64,000 bases of DNA from Flaccisagitta enflata (GCA_965153355.1 OZ231127.1:99014001-99078000), one strand, 5' to 3'. Numbered from the stretch's first letter, positions 44,940 through 56,021 are shown. A program made the numbers and translations. The notes: generated by a model from the letters alone, not told the origin.

Positions 44940-45958
44940 AGTCAAAAATAAAGTCAATACAACTCAGTAGAATCTTCATTGAAAATGGATCTAATTTTTT
45001 TCCATCATGAAGATAATTCAAAAAGCGCTTGTTGAATGATTTCATTTTGGATAGTTACATGACATTACTAGCTAGTCACTGAATCACAAACTTTGAGCTG
45101 GAATTAAGGCTAGTAAGGCCCCATTCATGCTTCAGTGGAATTGGAATTTGTGCTCCAGTAGATTGACTCTTGACCTCTTTTCAAATTGCAATGAAACAAA
45201 AATTCTTATGAGTGAATGACCATACTAAAGCTTGTTTTTAGCGTTTAAGCCACCGTTCCTAAAAATCCACACTTGAGACCGGACAACTGACCTTATTTTT
45301 GGGTTGCAGACACCTAGGACAATCTATTCTTACAAGAAACAATCAAAATAGGGTAATTCTCATGTCTTTAACCACATTTTCAGCTAAAATTCTTTACATG
45401 TCAATTTTGACAACCTGACTTTGACCAATCCCCAAGCACACAAGCAATCGATGTTAAGCCTCAAACCTCAGACCTATAATTCCACCACTGTAAGTAGAAG
45501 TGATCCTGAGAAAAAATCCAAAATCATTCCATTTGATGTATCTCTCAGAATTGAATGATCGTTGATAGGAACATATCAGCATATTGTTGTTTGTAAACAA
45601 AGCAAGCTGTAACGCCAGCTCAGACATGCTCTCAGGCTTCAGCTATTGTACTCAGACAGGCTCCACTACCTAATATAGAGGTCAAGTATGGTACAGTTTT
45701 GCTTGAACGGCAACTTGGTAGACAAAAAGACAATTGAGTGCCGCTATGTCAATACACGGTAAATTGATAGGGGTCATGCACTCTTATTTCTCTTATTCAA
45801 ATAAAGATGGGTTTTTCTTTTTGTCATAAATTGTTATCTTTGGAAAACATCCCTTAATTTCTTTTATTTTTTTAAAGTTTGTTTTTCATGACAAAATTTT
45901 TTTTCCTATCTCATGACTTTATGTCTCTATGAAAGAAAATGAGTTTTCCCACATAAAT
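44940..45958. other. Intron sequence, no feature recognised
   Basis: Part of the 5.4-kb intron between exons b and c. AT-rich without an open frame; no repeat family is recognised until the 92-bp direct repeat at 45959. Confidence 0.5.
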
Positions 45959-46050
45959 CTTTTATTGTGATAAAAACTTAGTAGATGTAGAAGGATATTT
46001 TGCTTTTGATATTAGTATTCTCTTACTAAGTCTACTAAGGTGAAGAGAAA
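45959..46050 (+). repeat. 92-bp direct repeat, left copy
   Basis: It starts CTTTTATTGTGATAAAAAC and ends AGGTGAAGAGAAA. It matches 47153-47244 at 90 of 92 positions and directly abuts the family B element. Confidence 0.95.
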
Positions 46051-47152
46051 CAAGGCCAACACCTATAAGTCGCGTGCGAGACAAAGATAACTGAATTGAC
46101 CTGACTCCTTATTGTATCACTTTATTGGCTTAAACCAGACTTAAACCAGACTTAAACCAGACTTAAGCCAGACTTAAACCAGAGAAGCAAGACTGACTCG
46201 CCGGACCGACGAAAACCAGACTTAAACCAGACTTAACCGAACAACCGAACCATTCGGGCCAAAGCCAGGCGCCAGCAGACTTAAGCGGGCTTAAACCAGA
46301 CTTAAAGCCAGACATTGAACCAAACCGGAGCTTAAGCGGGCTTAAACCCGGGCGCCATCCAGACTTAAGCAGACTTAAACCAGACTTAAACCAGGCTTAA
46401 ACCAGGCTTAAACTTGGCTGAGACCAGGAGTAGATCAGACTTAGACCAGACTTAGACCAGACTTGACCAGACTTGGACCAGACTTAGACTGGACTTAGAC
46501 CAGACTTAGACCAGACTTAGACCAGACTTAGACCAGACTTAGACCAGACTTAGACCAGACTTAGACCAGACTTAGACCAGACTTAGACCAGACTTAGACC
46601 AGACTTAGACCAGACTTAGACCAGACTTAGACCAGACTTAGACAGACTTAGACCAGACTTAGACCAGACTTAGGCCAGACTTAGACCAGACTTGGACCAG
46701 ACTTAGACCAGACTTAGACCAGACTTAGACCAGACTTAGACCAGACTTAGACCAGACTTAGACCAGACTTAGACCAGACTTAGACCAGACTTAGACCAGA
46801 CTTAGACCAGACTTAGACCAGACTTAGACCAGACTTAGACCAGACTTAGACCAGACTTAGACCAGACTTAGACCAGACTTAGACCAGACTTAGACCAGAC
46901 TTAGACCAGACTTAGACCAGACTTAGACCAGACTTAGACCAGACTTAGACCAGACTTAGACCAGACTTAGACCAGACTTAGACCAGACTTTGACCAGACT
47001 TTGACCAGACTTAGACCAGACTTAGACCAGACTTAGACCAGACTTAGACCAGACTTAGACCAGACTTAGACCAGACTTAGACCAGACTTAGACCAGACTT
47101 TAAAAAATGACTCAAAATAACTCCAGATAACCCAAAATGACCAAAAATAACG
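46051..47152 (+). mobile_element. Family B element, expanded, flanked by 92-bp direct repeats
   Basis: It starts exactly after the left direct repeat with CAAGGCCAACACCTATAAGT and CGCGTGCGAGACAAAG. GAATTGACCTGACTCCTTAT is shared with the 16878 copy. The interior is an 11-bp minisatellite. The normal palindromic right end is missing; it stops at AAAATGACCAAAAATAACG just before the right direct repeat. Confidence 0.85.
46430..47100 (+). repeat. 11-bp minisatellite TTAGACCAGAC
   Basis: About sixty nearly identical AGACTTAGACC units, preceded (46130-46430) by divergent AAACCAGACTT units. The central units are the most homogeneous, the edges the most diverged. Confidence 0.97.
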
Positions 47153-47244
47153 CTTTTATTGTGATAAAAACTTAGTAGATGTAGAAGGATATTTTGCGTT
47201 TGATATTAGTATTCTCTTACTAAGTCTACTAAGTTGAAGAGAAA
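47153..47244 (+). repeat. 92-bp direct repeat, right copy
   Basis: Differs from 45959-46050 only at TGCGTTTG versus TGCTTTTG and AAGTTG versus AAGGTG. Confidence 0.95.
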
Positions 47245-47629
47245 AAAGTAAGAAGTAAAAAGAAAGGAGATGATTTCTTCAGATAAAAGTAAATGACTCT
47301 CTTTGCTACAATGACAAAATCAGTTATTTTCAATTCTACTGAAGCTCAAATTGCAAAGAACAATAGTTATTCTTCATTTCACTGATGCACGACGTCGTGC
47401 TTCAGTAGAAATGATTTTAACTTGAGCACAATTTTCGTGATTAAATGATTGCCTGGACATTACACCCCAACAGGCCAACTCTACACAAAAATGCAAAGAA
47501 ACCCACTGCCAGAACTCAGAATCTTTTTAAAAGCACAGTGCCCCTCGCTTATAATTCTATGAGTTTTCTCATATTAAAATACGTTTTAACGGATGTCAAA
47601 GGACCAATAATTTCTGGTTGCAGACACGC

Positions 47630-47745
47630 AACTCTATATACCAGCGTTTTGGATCTTTTTTAGGGTAGGTGGGGGGGCATAGGATGTGAATGGGGGTTGG
47701 ATGCCCCTGCCCACCCTTCTGCAATGATATTTTAACCCGCTTCAC
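47630..47745 (-). mobile_element. Family A variant (A2), reverse orientation
   Basis: GCAACTCTATATACCAGCG, then GGTTGGATGCCCCTGCCCAC and CTTCTGCAATGATATT, as in 40045-40210. The internal GTCC tract has been lost. Confidence 0.65.
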
Positions 47746-47761
47746 TTGTTTTTATAATACA

Positions 47762-47987
47762 GATGGCTAGTGACGGCAGAAAATGTGTTCCTTCCCGTTG
47801 GACGCATTTTCAGTTTAAAAACACATTTAGGGTGCAAGTGGAGTGAGTAAGCAAGCCTATGAACTGAGTGAGCAAGCAAAGCGAGCGCAGCCAAGCAAAG
47901 CGAGTGAGTGGAGGGAGTGATGTGTGCAGCGACCATGGCAAGCAACCCAGTGGCCCGTCAAAAACTCTATTGTCTGTGACTAGAAAC
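47762..47987 (+). mobile_element. Family D element
   Basis: GGCTAGTGACGGCAGAAAAT at the left and TTGTCTGTGACTAGAAAC at the right, with GTTGGACGCATTTTCAG and degenerate GAGTGAGCAAGC filler between. Confidence 0.8.
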
Positions 47988-48173
47988 AAGCCAATAAGTG
48001 GTAAATTTACAGCTTGTACTAACTGAAAGGGTATCAAGAACTATACTGCAATCAGGTGTGCCAAATAGGGGTGATGACCGATTTTGTCATCATAACACAA
48101 ACTCAAGATGGGGGTTTTGATTTCAAGACGATCACCGTTTTCCTTTTTCCAATTTTATTCGGTAACCGTTTTC

Positions 48174-48338
48174 AGTCGCGGACACGTGACTCTACACCTT
48201 GCCGTGTCAGTCGGTCAGTCGGTCGGTAGGTCCGTCTGTCCGTCCGTCCATCACATTTTTGAATTCCGAGCAGTTTTCGCATTACTGCTCCTGCCCAACC
48301 GTCCGTGACTGGATTGCCGCGTATCCGGCCTTGTTTCT
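48174..48338 (-). mobile_element. Family A element, reverse orientation
   Basis: CAGTCGCGGACACGTGACTC, CTACACCTTGCCGTG, a CGGTCAGTCGGTCGG tract, GCCCAACCGTCCGTGACTGG and GTATCCGGCCTTGTT. Confidence 0.85.
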
Positions 48339-48470
48339 TGTGATCAAAATCAAATGATATGTCCGCACTCTTGGTTGCCAAGAAACGAAAAATTTATTTA
48401 AAGAAATATCATTCTACAGTTATGGACTTCCGATGTGATGGTACTACGTAGGCTGCTGTTAAGTTTTATA

Positions 48471-49280
48471 CAGTAGATCTTGTCTAGACTTGAGATAACG
48501 GGGGCAAGCATTGTAGGAAAAAAATGAACTCAGAGAATTGATATTTGAAACATAGACTAATAAAATGATGCTTTATTGCCCATGATAGTTGGTTGCTATG
48601 GAAACGCATTTCCATGTATTTACGCTAAAATATCAACATTTTGACAATTTTTTTGAGGGAACATTGCTTAAAATTAAATTTGCTACAACTTCGCCATAGT
48701 ATGTTCTGTAAAAATGTTGCTCGTTTAGTGGTTGCTAGGGGTTGTCACACATGGATACGCTCCCTAGCAACGGCCAAACAAGCGATATTCATTGGGGAAA
48801 AACTCCCACACTTGTTGCGTAGATAACCCCCTTATTCATGAGCAGATAAGTGCAACATAATTTTTTTCCATGTTTTGTTTATTCCTAAACATAAAAGAGA
48901 AAAAGAATGACCGCCGTCCTAGTTGTAGAAAAAAAAAACTGATCTGGAATCATTATTGTGAGCTCAACAAGGCAAATATTTCTATTCTTAAAACCCAGGG
49001 ACTAAAATTGAACTAAGGAAATTGTTCATAATTATCAATTATTTCTGATGCGTGCAGAACATATTATGGGAAAGTTGTAGCAAATTTGATTTTAAGCAAT
49101 GTTCCCTCAAAAAATTTCTCAAAATAATAATATTTTGGCAACAATACATTGAAATGTGTTTCCATGGCAAACAAACATCATGGGGAATAAATCATTCTTT
49201 TATCAGTTCATAATCCAAATATCAGCCCCCTAGCTTCATTTGTTCTTCCCCATTATCTCAAGTCTAGACGAGATCTACTG
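48471..49280. mobile_element. Palindromic TA-flanked element with CAGTAGATC ends
   Basis: CAGTAGATCTTGTCTAGACT plus TGAGATAACGGGG pairs with CATTATCTCAAGTCTAGACG plus AGATCTACTG; TA flanks both sides. Further pairing includes GAGGGAACATTGCTTAAAAT with TTTTAAGCAATGTTCCCTC. 810 bp, non-coding, in the intron between exons b and c. Confidence 0.88.
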
Positions 49281-49588
49281 TACCTCATGGAAAATGGCCT
49301 CGTGGCAAATGAAATAAAGTCAGTTACATGATTACAACAAAATGCAAGTTAGGGGCAAAACAGGGGTTTTGAAAAAAACGGAAGATCAGCGAAATATGAA
49401 AAAAACAAACAGTGAAGGCCCTTCAATTAGTAGCCCCATGTTCTCCTAGTATGATATCTCCATAGAATAATGTTTTGCATATTGGCACACCCAAATACTG
49501 CATGCATGTTTGGCTGAACCTAATTTGCCAAAAGAGGCATAGTTCAAAACAGAGTGAATACAAAAAAGAATCGACCCATTTCTTACAG

Positions 49589-49643
49589 ATGTGGATGCGC
49601 AAGAATCTCTACAAAGGGTTCCCTTACCATTGCCAAAGCTATG
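49589..49643 (+). CDS. Unrecognised extracellular-type protein, exon c
   Basis: A 55-base exon between the strong acceptor CCCATTTCTTACAG (49588) and the donor TATG|GTAAGT (49643/49644), phase 0 in and phase 1 out. It encodes MWMRKNLYKGFPYHCQSY and contributes a fifth cysteine. Its phases match exon b before it and exon d after it. Confidence 0.72.
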
Positions 49644-49683
49644 GTAAGTACATCTTGAAAAAAACAAATGGCAAAAGGGCTTT

Positions 49684-50135
49684 CTGAACGCGACTCTAGA
49701 ATCCGCTATGTCGGTCGGTCTGTCAGTCGGTCAGTCAGTCTGTCGCTCCGTCTGTCCATCATATTTTGAAAATATAGACTCTACGGTCATTTTCAAGGTT
49801 ATCATCAAAGGTAATTAAAGGTAATCCTAGGTGATTATAGGTAAATATAGGTATTTAAGTAATTTGTAAATCAAAAAAGTTGTCTGGGACTATAAATTGA
49901 GGTTATTATAGTAAAAAAAGGAAATTACAGGTAATCATAGATACTTACAGATACTTATAGATAATTAAAGGTAATCAAATGTAATTGAAGGTAATTATAG
50001 TTATTTACAGGTAGTTGTAGGTATCTATGGGTGAGTTAAGGAAGATATAGGTACTTATTGTTATCTTCATTACCTTTATTACCTTACTACCTTCATTACC
50101 TACATTACCTTTATTACCACGTGACTATAAGGCTG
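49684..50135 (-). mobile_element. Family B-like element with GGTAATTATA interior
   Basis: GCGACTCTAGAATCCGCTAT, a CGGTCGGTCTGTCAG tract and GTCCATCATATTTTG, then an array of about 300 bp built on AGGTAATTATAGGTA, ending near ACGTGACTATAAGGCTGGGC. The layout is that of reverse family B with a different minisatellite. Confidence 0.65.
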
Positions 50136-50349
50136 GGCCCACGATGACGATTTCAAAAAAATTCTTGCTCCAAGCACTTTTCATGTTCCAATGATATGAT
50201 TAGAGTCACATCTACTCGTAAAATCAATTCTAACAAGATTTTGGCAGAACGTCATTGTGATATGTACATTGAATTTAAAGTAAAAAATACCATTTTTTCC
50301 CTTTAAAAAAAGAATTGTTTTCTAAAAGCTTGGCCACATTAGAATTCTG

Positions 50350-50584
<235 letters not shown>

Positions 50585-50820
50585 TACCGCAATACCGCGT
50601 GTCATGGTGATATGCTACATTGGCGCTACAACAGGAACGGTGCTGCGCAGAAAGTTGAAAGACCTTTTGTCACCTGTCTGCATCTTGATGTTCAAAACGT
50701 CCTGATTGTGATACATAACAGTCAAAGTAGCCTCTCAAAACATATGTACCGATCGTTTGATTCAGTGTTCGAACTCGCTGTGGCCAAAAACAGCCACAAA
50801 AAAGTCAAAACCAGCCAAAA

Positions 50821-51043
50821 CAAGGCCAACACCTATAAGTCGCGTGCGAGACTTACAGAATGACTTAGCATGACTAAGGATGACTTAGAATGACTTTGTA
50901 TACTCTAAAATGACTTATAAAGACTTAAGGGAATAAAATTAATAAAAAAAGTAAAAATGTGACAAACCGTCAGACAGACAGACCGACCGACCGACCGACC
51001 AACCGACGGACAAAGCGGGGTGTAGAGTCGCGTGCACGCGACT
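50821..51043 (+). mobile_element. Family B element, typical short copy
   Basis: CAAGGCCAACACCTATAAGT, CGCGTGCGAGAC, six or so GACTTAGAATG units, a GACCGACCGACCGACC tract, GACAAAGCGGGGTGTAG and an intact AGTCGCGTGCACGCGACT followed by ACAAA. This copy shows all parts of the family in 223 bp. Confidence 0.92.
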
Positions 51044-51094
51044 ACAAAGTAAGCAATGTGATTTTTCAGGAGGAAAAGAGACCACCATACAGGT

Positions 51095-51150
51095 GGATGG
51101 ATGGATGGACGGACGGACAGATGATGGATGGATGGACGGACAGACTATTT
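51095..51150 (+). repeat. GGAT/GGAC tetranucleotide repeat
   Basis: GGATGGATGGACGGACGGAC and a second shorter run. Confidence 0.85.
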
Positions 51151-51177
51151 TAAAGAGATACGAGGAAGCATTTAACC

Positions 51178-51610
51178 AGGCCAGTTACACGGCTACCCCA
51201 GTCGCGTTCAGGTGGGCAGGGGCCATATTTGAGATCACTAACGCATTTGGGCAGAAGCAGTGAGGCCAAAGACCACATAAAATAGTCGCAAAAGCGGTAG
51301 ATGCGGTACCTGTGCCCTGATCAGTGATCAGTAGATTGTGATTGAAGTTGAGGGAGCAGGACAGCGGCCCCGAAGGGGGTGATGACCTCTGCTCTACACA
51401 TGAGGAAATCTTTCCTCCTTCTTGTTCTAGCAGTTCGGATTTGGGCCTTTGGGATGAGATTTAGGCCTTAGGGTTGGAATTTGGGCCTTGGGGCTGTGAT
51501 TTGAGCCTCAGAGCTGGACTTTGTGCCTGACGCTATGAGGCTGGGATTGGGGCTCCGAGGCTGGGAATAGTGTCTTGAGCCCCCCCCCCCCGGTGGGTGG
51601 GGGGGGGGAG
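51178..51610 (+). mobile_element. Family A left end fused to a family C element
   Basis: CAGGCCAGTTACACGGCTAC, GTCGCGTTCAGGTGGGCAGG run into GTCGCAAAAGCGGTAGATG, GTACCTGTGCCCTGATCAG, GAGCAGGACAGCGGCCCCGA and units of the GGGCCTTGGGGCTGTGATTT type. Same junction as 35700-36300. Confidence 0.75.
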
Positions 51611-51747
51611 CGCAGAAGAGGAAGGAGGAGAGGAAATTTCTCCATGACAGAAACATTAACAATAATACAAACCAAATCACAAACAGGAACAGGAACATTA
51701 ACAATAATACAAACCAAATCATGTTTCACAAAAGTCAACAACCACTT

Positions 51748-51792
51748 AAGTCAACAACAACAACAACAACAACAACAACCTCAAAAACATTG

Positions 51793-51889
<97 letters not shown>

Positions 51890-51892
51890 AGA
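51748..51892 (+). repeat. CAA trinucleotide microsatellite
   Basis: About 145 bp of (CAA)n with one CTCAAAAACATTGA interruption near 51780. Confidence 0.97.
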
Positions 51893-52544
51893 ACCCTATG
51901 GAACAGCATGCGGCAGTTAACACTTTGGTGGTGGTAGGAAAAAAATCGAAAAAAGTGATGTTTGCCTTAAGAGTGCAATGTTTAAGTACAATGACGTTCT
52001 GCAAAGATCATGTTGGAATTGATTTTGTGAGTAGAATGGGCTCTATACATGTATGAAGAAATGGAAAATCACTTGGAGCAAGAGGTACTTCAAAATGAAC
52101 AAAATGAGCCCAGCCTTATGATTAAGGTTTGTCTTACTTTTTGCATTTGGTCTCAAGTAGTTTACAGTTTGATTTATTTAAAATGAGACAAAAGATGACA
52201 ACATAACTCGAGAACTAATAGAATTACTCAAATTTTTTCAAAGAGTACCTGAAAAAGTATGTTTTGGCTTTAATTCCTGCCAAATTTCAGCATTGGGTCT
52301 CTAGTAGTTAAGCCTCAATCGCTTTTTTAATTCAAACTATTTGATATTCAAAATCACTTTATTTACCAATCCCAGTTAAATGATTACTATCTTTTTTCCA
52401 TATTTTGCGCAAATTGAATTTTGTCTTGAGATGAGTCCAATCTAGTTATCATACCTTTATATATTTGACAAGAAACTCTTTCAATATGTATTTTCTTTTT
52501 AGTCATCTGAGTATTCATGCTCAACAATTTCTTTTTGTTATAAG
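51893..52544. other. Intron sequence, no feature recognised
   Basis: The end of the 2.9-kb intron between exons c and d; AT-rich and without a repeat family I can identify. Confidence 0.5.
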
Positions 52545-52598
52545 GCAATGAAACCAATATGACAGCTCCTCTTGGACGGTTCACCTCCTGTCCACCAG
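52545..52598 (+). CDS. Unrecognised extracellular-type protein, exon d
   Basis: A 54-base exon between the acceptor TGTTATAAG (52544) and the donor CCAG|GTAAGA (52598/52599), phase 1 in and phase 1 out. It encodes GNETNMTAPLGRFTSCPP and starts with the codon split from exon c. Two overlapping N-glycosylation sites (NET, NMT) and a sixth cysteine strengthen the view of a secreted or luminal protein. Confidence 0.72.
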
Positions 52599-52718
52599 GT
52601 AAGAAATTATCAATTTCCAAAAAAGAAAGGGATTGGGGAGGGAATCTTGGTTCTTAAAGGTGACACTTGCTTTCACAAATGAGGTACTATTACATTTCTT
52701 CTCTTTTTTTCTTTCTAG

Positions 52719-52825
52719 GCCAAGGACCCGATGAGTATTTGTCCACTCTTATCCCAGTTTTTCGCACTCGAGATTTCTTCAACTTTTCCAATGAATTTGG
52801 CTACGAATTTGATGACATTATATAA
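52719..52825 (+). CDS. Unrecognised extracellular-type protein, last exon
   Basis: After the excellent acceptor TTTTTCTTTCTAG (52718) the exon encodes GQGPDEYLSTLIPVFRTRDF, FNFSNEFGYEFDDII and TAA at 52823-52825. It includes another N-glycosylation site (NFS) and a very acidic, aromatic end. Together exons a-d and this one give 173 contiguous residues with six cysteines and four glycosylation sites. The protein has no transmembrane segment in this part. No name is offered; a profile search of the joined residues would decide. Confidence 0.75.
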
Positions 52826-52999
52826 ATAGGTGGCCAAAAGCAAATTGGTGGTCAGCAATATCTCTGGGCAGATGACCTATGATTCTATGCAAAATCTTTG
52901 TGTTAATTTCCTTGTCATTTATTGAAGGTTTCTGCATTTTTGCATTCATTTGATGGATTTTTAATGCTTCACTTGGGCTTTTTTTTTTGCTTTCTTTGA

Positions 53000-53125
53000 C
53001 CTTAAATACCTCAATGACCTTAAATACCTCATTGACCTTGAATACCTCAATTACCTTAAATACCTCAATGACCTTAAATACCTCAATGACCTTAAATACC
53101 TCAATGACCTTAAATACCTCAATGT
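53000..53125 (+). repeat. 18-bp minisatellite ACCTTAAATACCTCAATG
   Basis: Seven units with minor changes, about 180 bp downstream of the stop codon. A minus-strand frame through it (VIEVFK repeats) is an artefact. Confidence 0.93.
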
Positions 53126-53389
53126 AAATTTTAGCATTTAAGCAGTTTTCCAAATTTTTGTCCAATTTCCCTTTCTTTTCATTACAACTTTGTGTGACGG
53201 TTTTACTCTGTCAAACCTAAGATCCTAGTACTTGAGATCTTGGGATTTGCATAACACTGAAAGAATGGCCTATTTTAGAGCAAAATCAACTTTTTCCAAC
53301 CTTTTTTCAAAGAAGCTTGTAATTTTCTGCCTGTAAATTCCAAATGAATGGAACTGGAACTCTAAGAACACTTTTAGATTACAGATGAT

Positions 53390-53850
53390 AATTCATAGAC
53401 TTCCGTTTTGCTTGAAAATTTGACTGATTTCATTATTTTTGTGAAAATTATGATGATTTTTCTTGTTTGGCCTTCACAATTTCCTCAAAAATCATCCAAA
53501 ATTGATGAAAATCCCACTAGATATCAAAATTTTCTTAAAGTCAACAGTTTATGTGTTAATTTAAAGTAATTATAGATCATTTGAAACCAATCTTAGGGTT
53601 TTAGGTCGATATGCTTGGTAATAACAAGCAAAGAAAGACGGCTCTTTGAAAAAAAAACAGAGAAAAATTTCAGTGGCTCAAAAAATGGGTGTTCTTTTCA
53701 GTGTTTTGCTGTGCCCCAATTATTCAGTACCCATATCTAATCTTTTACATAACAAAACCGTCATATGTTACCAATATTCATTGAAAATTTTAAGACTTTT
53801 TTCCCTGTAGTTTAGAAGTTATAAAGGTTTTGTATATTTCAAATCGATCT
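53390..53850 (+). repeat. Dispersed repeat of about 470 bp, copy 1
   Basis: It shares with 62305-62790 the blocks AGATGATAATTCATA, TTTTTCTTGTTTGGCCTTCA, AAAATCCCACTAGATATCA, ACATAACAAAACCGTCATAT and ATATTTCAAATCGATCTAAA in the same order and orientation. No coding frame. Confidence 0.88.
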
Positions 53851-54084
53851 AAAGACGGTGTATTCTTCTGTTTAAAACTTTAACAAACGCTTGACCTAAT
53901 CATTTGTGAAAGTCAAGAGTAATACCCTAATCCTAAGCTCTTGCGGTGAAGCGATCTCTTGCTCATGTATCAACTATATTTGCATCAATCGCGCATTTCC
54001 TTGGTGGTTACTCATTATGTGCATTTAGATTTCATTTACTTATATATGGATCCTGGTTTGAATAGCAATTAATCAAGTTTTATG

Positions 54085-54117
54085 ACCCAATGAGACCAAT
54101 GAGGCGGGGTCCTACTG
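54085..54117. mobile_element. Pogo-like MITE end fragment
   Basis: CCAATGAGGCGGGGTCCTAC plus TGTA is the right end of the elements at 54180 and 55694, without a left end. Confidence 0.6.
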
Positions 54118-54179
54118 TAGTAGTTTTGCTCAGTCCACAGACATGCGATCTAGAGATGCTCTAGAGTACATTTTTTATA

Positions 54180-54342
54180 CAGAGGAACCCCGTAATACCA
54201 GACCCGCCTTTAAAGGTTCCTTATCAATAAAGGTTAACATTTTAAGGTCCCAATGATCTCAATGTGATTTCAACTGTGCAGAACCTAGATAAAGGTGAAA
54301 AATCTTCAGTCCCAATGGGACCAATGAGGCGGGGTGCTACTG
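54180..54342. mobile_element. Pogo-like MITE (AAAGGTTCC type)
   Basis: CAGAGGAACCCCGTAATACC to AATGAGGCGGGGTGCTACTG, flanked by TA on both sides. The interior TTTAAAGGTTCC and ATCAATAAAGGTTAACATTT matches 55694-55869. Confidence 0.85.
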
Positions 54343-54366
54343 TACCTGTAAACAATTATGCAAATA

Positions 54367-54535
54367 CAGTCAAATCCCGCTCTTACGGATTTAAGGGGAC
54401 CAGAAAAAACTTGTTATAGGTGGATTTATGTTATAGCCAATATAAGAAATAAAAGAAAGTTGACTGGAGAGACAAAGAATTCATATACAGGCAGATTTCA
54501 GTTAGGAGTCGGTCTGTTGGAGCGGGGTTCTACTG
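54367..54535. mobile_element. Pogo-like MITE (CGCTCTTACGG type)
   Basis: CAGTCAAATCCCGCTCTTAC to GTTGGAGCGGGGTTCTACTG, flanked by TA. The interior is related to 43405-43581 (GTTATAG, AATAAAAGAAA). Confidence 0.87.
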
Positions 54536-54689
54536 TATTCTTTTTCAAATGTTGCTGCATTTACTCATGAGATCTAGAACATTTTGAATACTCTGTAAAT
54601 TTGTTGTTTCCTACGCTACTTCTCTTTTTGTAATTTTGGCTGTAGAACACTATAAGTAGTCGCAGAAGCGTTACATGGGGAGCTGTAAC

Positions 54690-54990
54690 AGGGTGTCCAA
54701 TAAATTTGGCAAAATTTGAAAAAATACATTCAAAATTCATTTTGAACTGATCTTTATTATCAAAATAATAATCAAAAATAGAGGTCAGTTAATTGTGAAT
54801 ACTTATTATCAAATAGGCAGCAAAAATCCATATTAAACAATTAGGACAAGGAAGACTAGGATCACTTGAAGTGGTCTGGAGGAAATTGGCTTTGATGGAC
54901 AAAAGAAAATTGATGGTTGATTATAAGTTATTCTAGTGGACTTTCTTCAATACCTTGAGCCGATTTTGAGCCGTCTGATTTTGAGCCGTC
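54690..54990 (+). mobile_element. Half of a mariner-like MITE (ACAGGGTGTCC end)
   Basis: TA followed by ACAGGGTGTCCAATAAATTT and GGCAAAATT matches the left end of 32579. No right end is found nearby; the right border given is arbitrary. Confidence 0.5.
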
Positions 54991-55693
54991 CTGCTTCGAC
55001 GGTGTAAACCAACCTATCTATTTTCCAATTTTGGATGCCAAATTCTATGTCAAACATAGCTAAAAGGTTGCTATCCTCTGCCATGTTTTATTAGTAAAAA
55101 TACCATAAAATTAGAAAGTTTGTCCCAGGCATAATTTCCTTCCTTTCCAACCAGGGGAACCCACATGAAAAAATTGTGCATTCTTACATCTGATAAAAGT
55201 AATTAGACACGGCGTCCAGAATCAAACCATAGGTGGAAAAAAATTGTCAAGACTCCTGACCTAGGAAAATATCTTTTTTGATGCCTTAGCTATTAATTTA
55301 TGGCAAAAATTAAAAAATCAGCTGGGAAATATGGAATTTAAATCTTAAAGATAGCAAAAATGAATAGTTTTACATATTTTTTATGTTTAAAATCAAGATT
55401 GTAGCTTCCAGCAGTTTAAGAAATATCTGAAAAGTGTGGCAATAGTTGTTGTAAAATTGTTTTTACCTATTTAGTTAATTTAGAGGGTTATTTTACAGAT
55501 ATGAGCTGAAAAAAACTAGTTTTAACTAGCAAATTAGTTATTTTTCAGCTTATTTTTACAAATTCTTCTATGAAATTCTTGAAAATTATGAAAGGTGTAT
55601 AAATATTGATGGGATTCACATGCTGAAATATTAACCAGCTAGTTTAAAAAATATCTATTGGACTAGAGCTTAAAGATATCAAAAAACAAAATA

Positions 55694-55869
55694 CAGTAGA
55701 ACCCCGCAATAACAGCCTCGCTTTTAAAGGTTCCCCATCAATAAAGGTCAACATTTTGATGTCCCAAATGATAGTTTTTATTGAGATTTCGCCTCTCTTT
55801 AAAGGTTACCCCGAGATAAAGGTCAAAAATCATTGGTCCCAATGGGACCAATGAGGCGGGGTCCTAGTG
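55694..55869. mobile_element. Pogo-like MITE (AAAGGTTCC type)
   Basis: CAGTAGAACCCCGCAATAAC to AATGAGGCGGGGTCCTAGTG, flanked by TA. Confidence 0.87.
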
Positions 55870-56021
55870 TAGTTGTTTTACAATAATTTTTTGTGATTTT
55901 TTTTCTTGATTAGTGCAAAATCACTCTTAACAAACTGAAGTAGGTAAAAGCATTAGTGCAGCCACTGTAGCCAAACTTTTTATATATCTCTTCATACTTT
56001 TAGAAGCCATGAACATAATTT

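Noticed and set aside
50821-51043. Family A/B as Helitrons
   Set aside because: A hairpin followed by CTAA at one end is suggestive, but the palindrome overlaps the CT, the other end does not start with TC, and no rolling-circle protein remnant is visible. Left unclassified.
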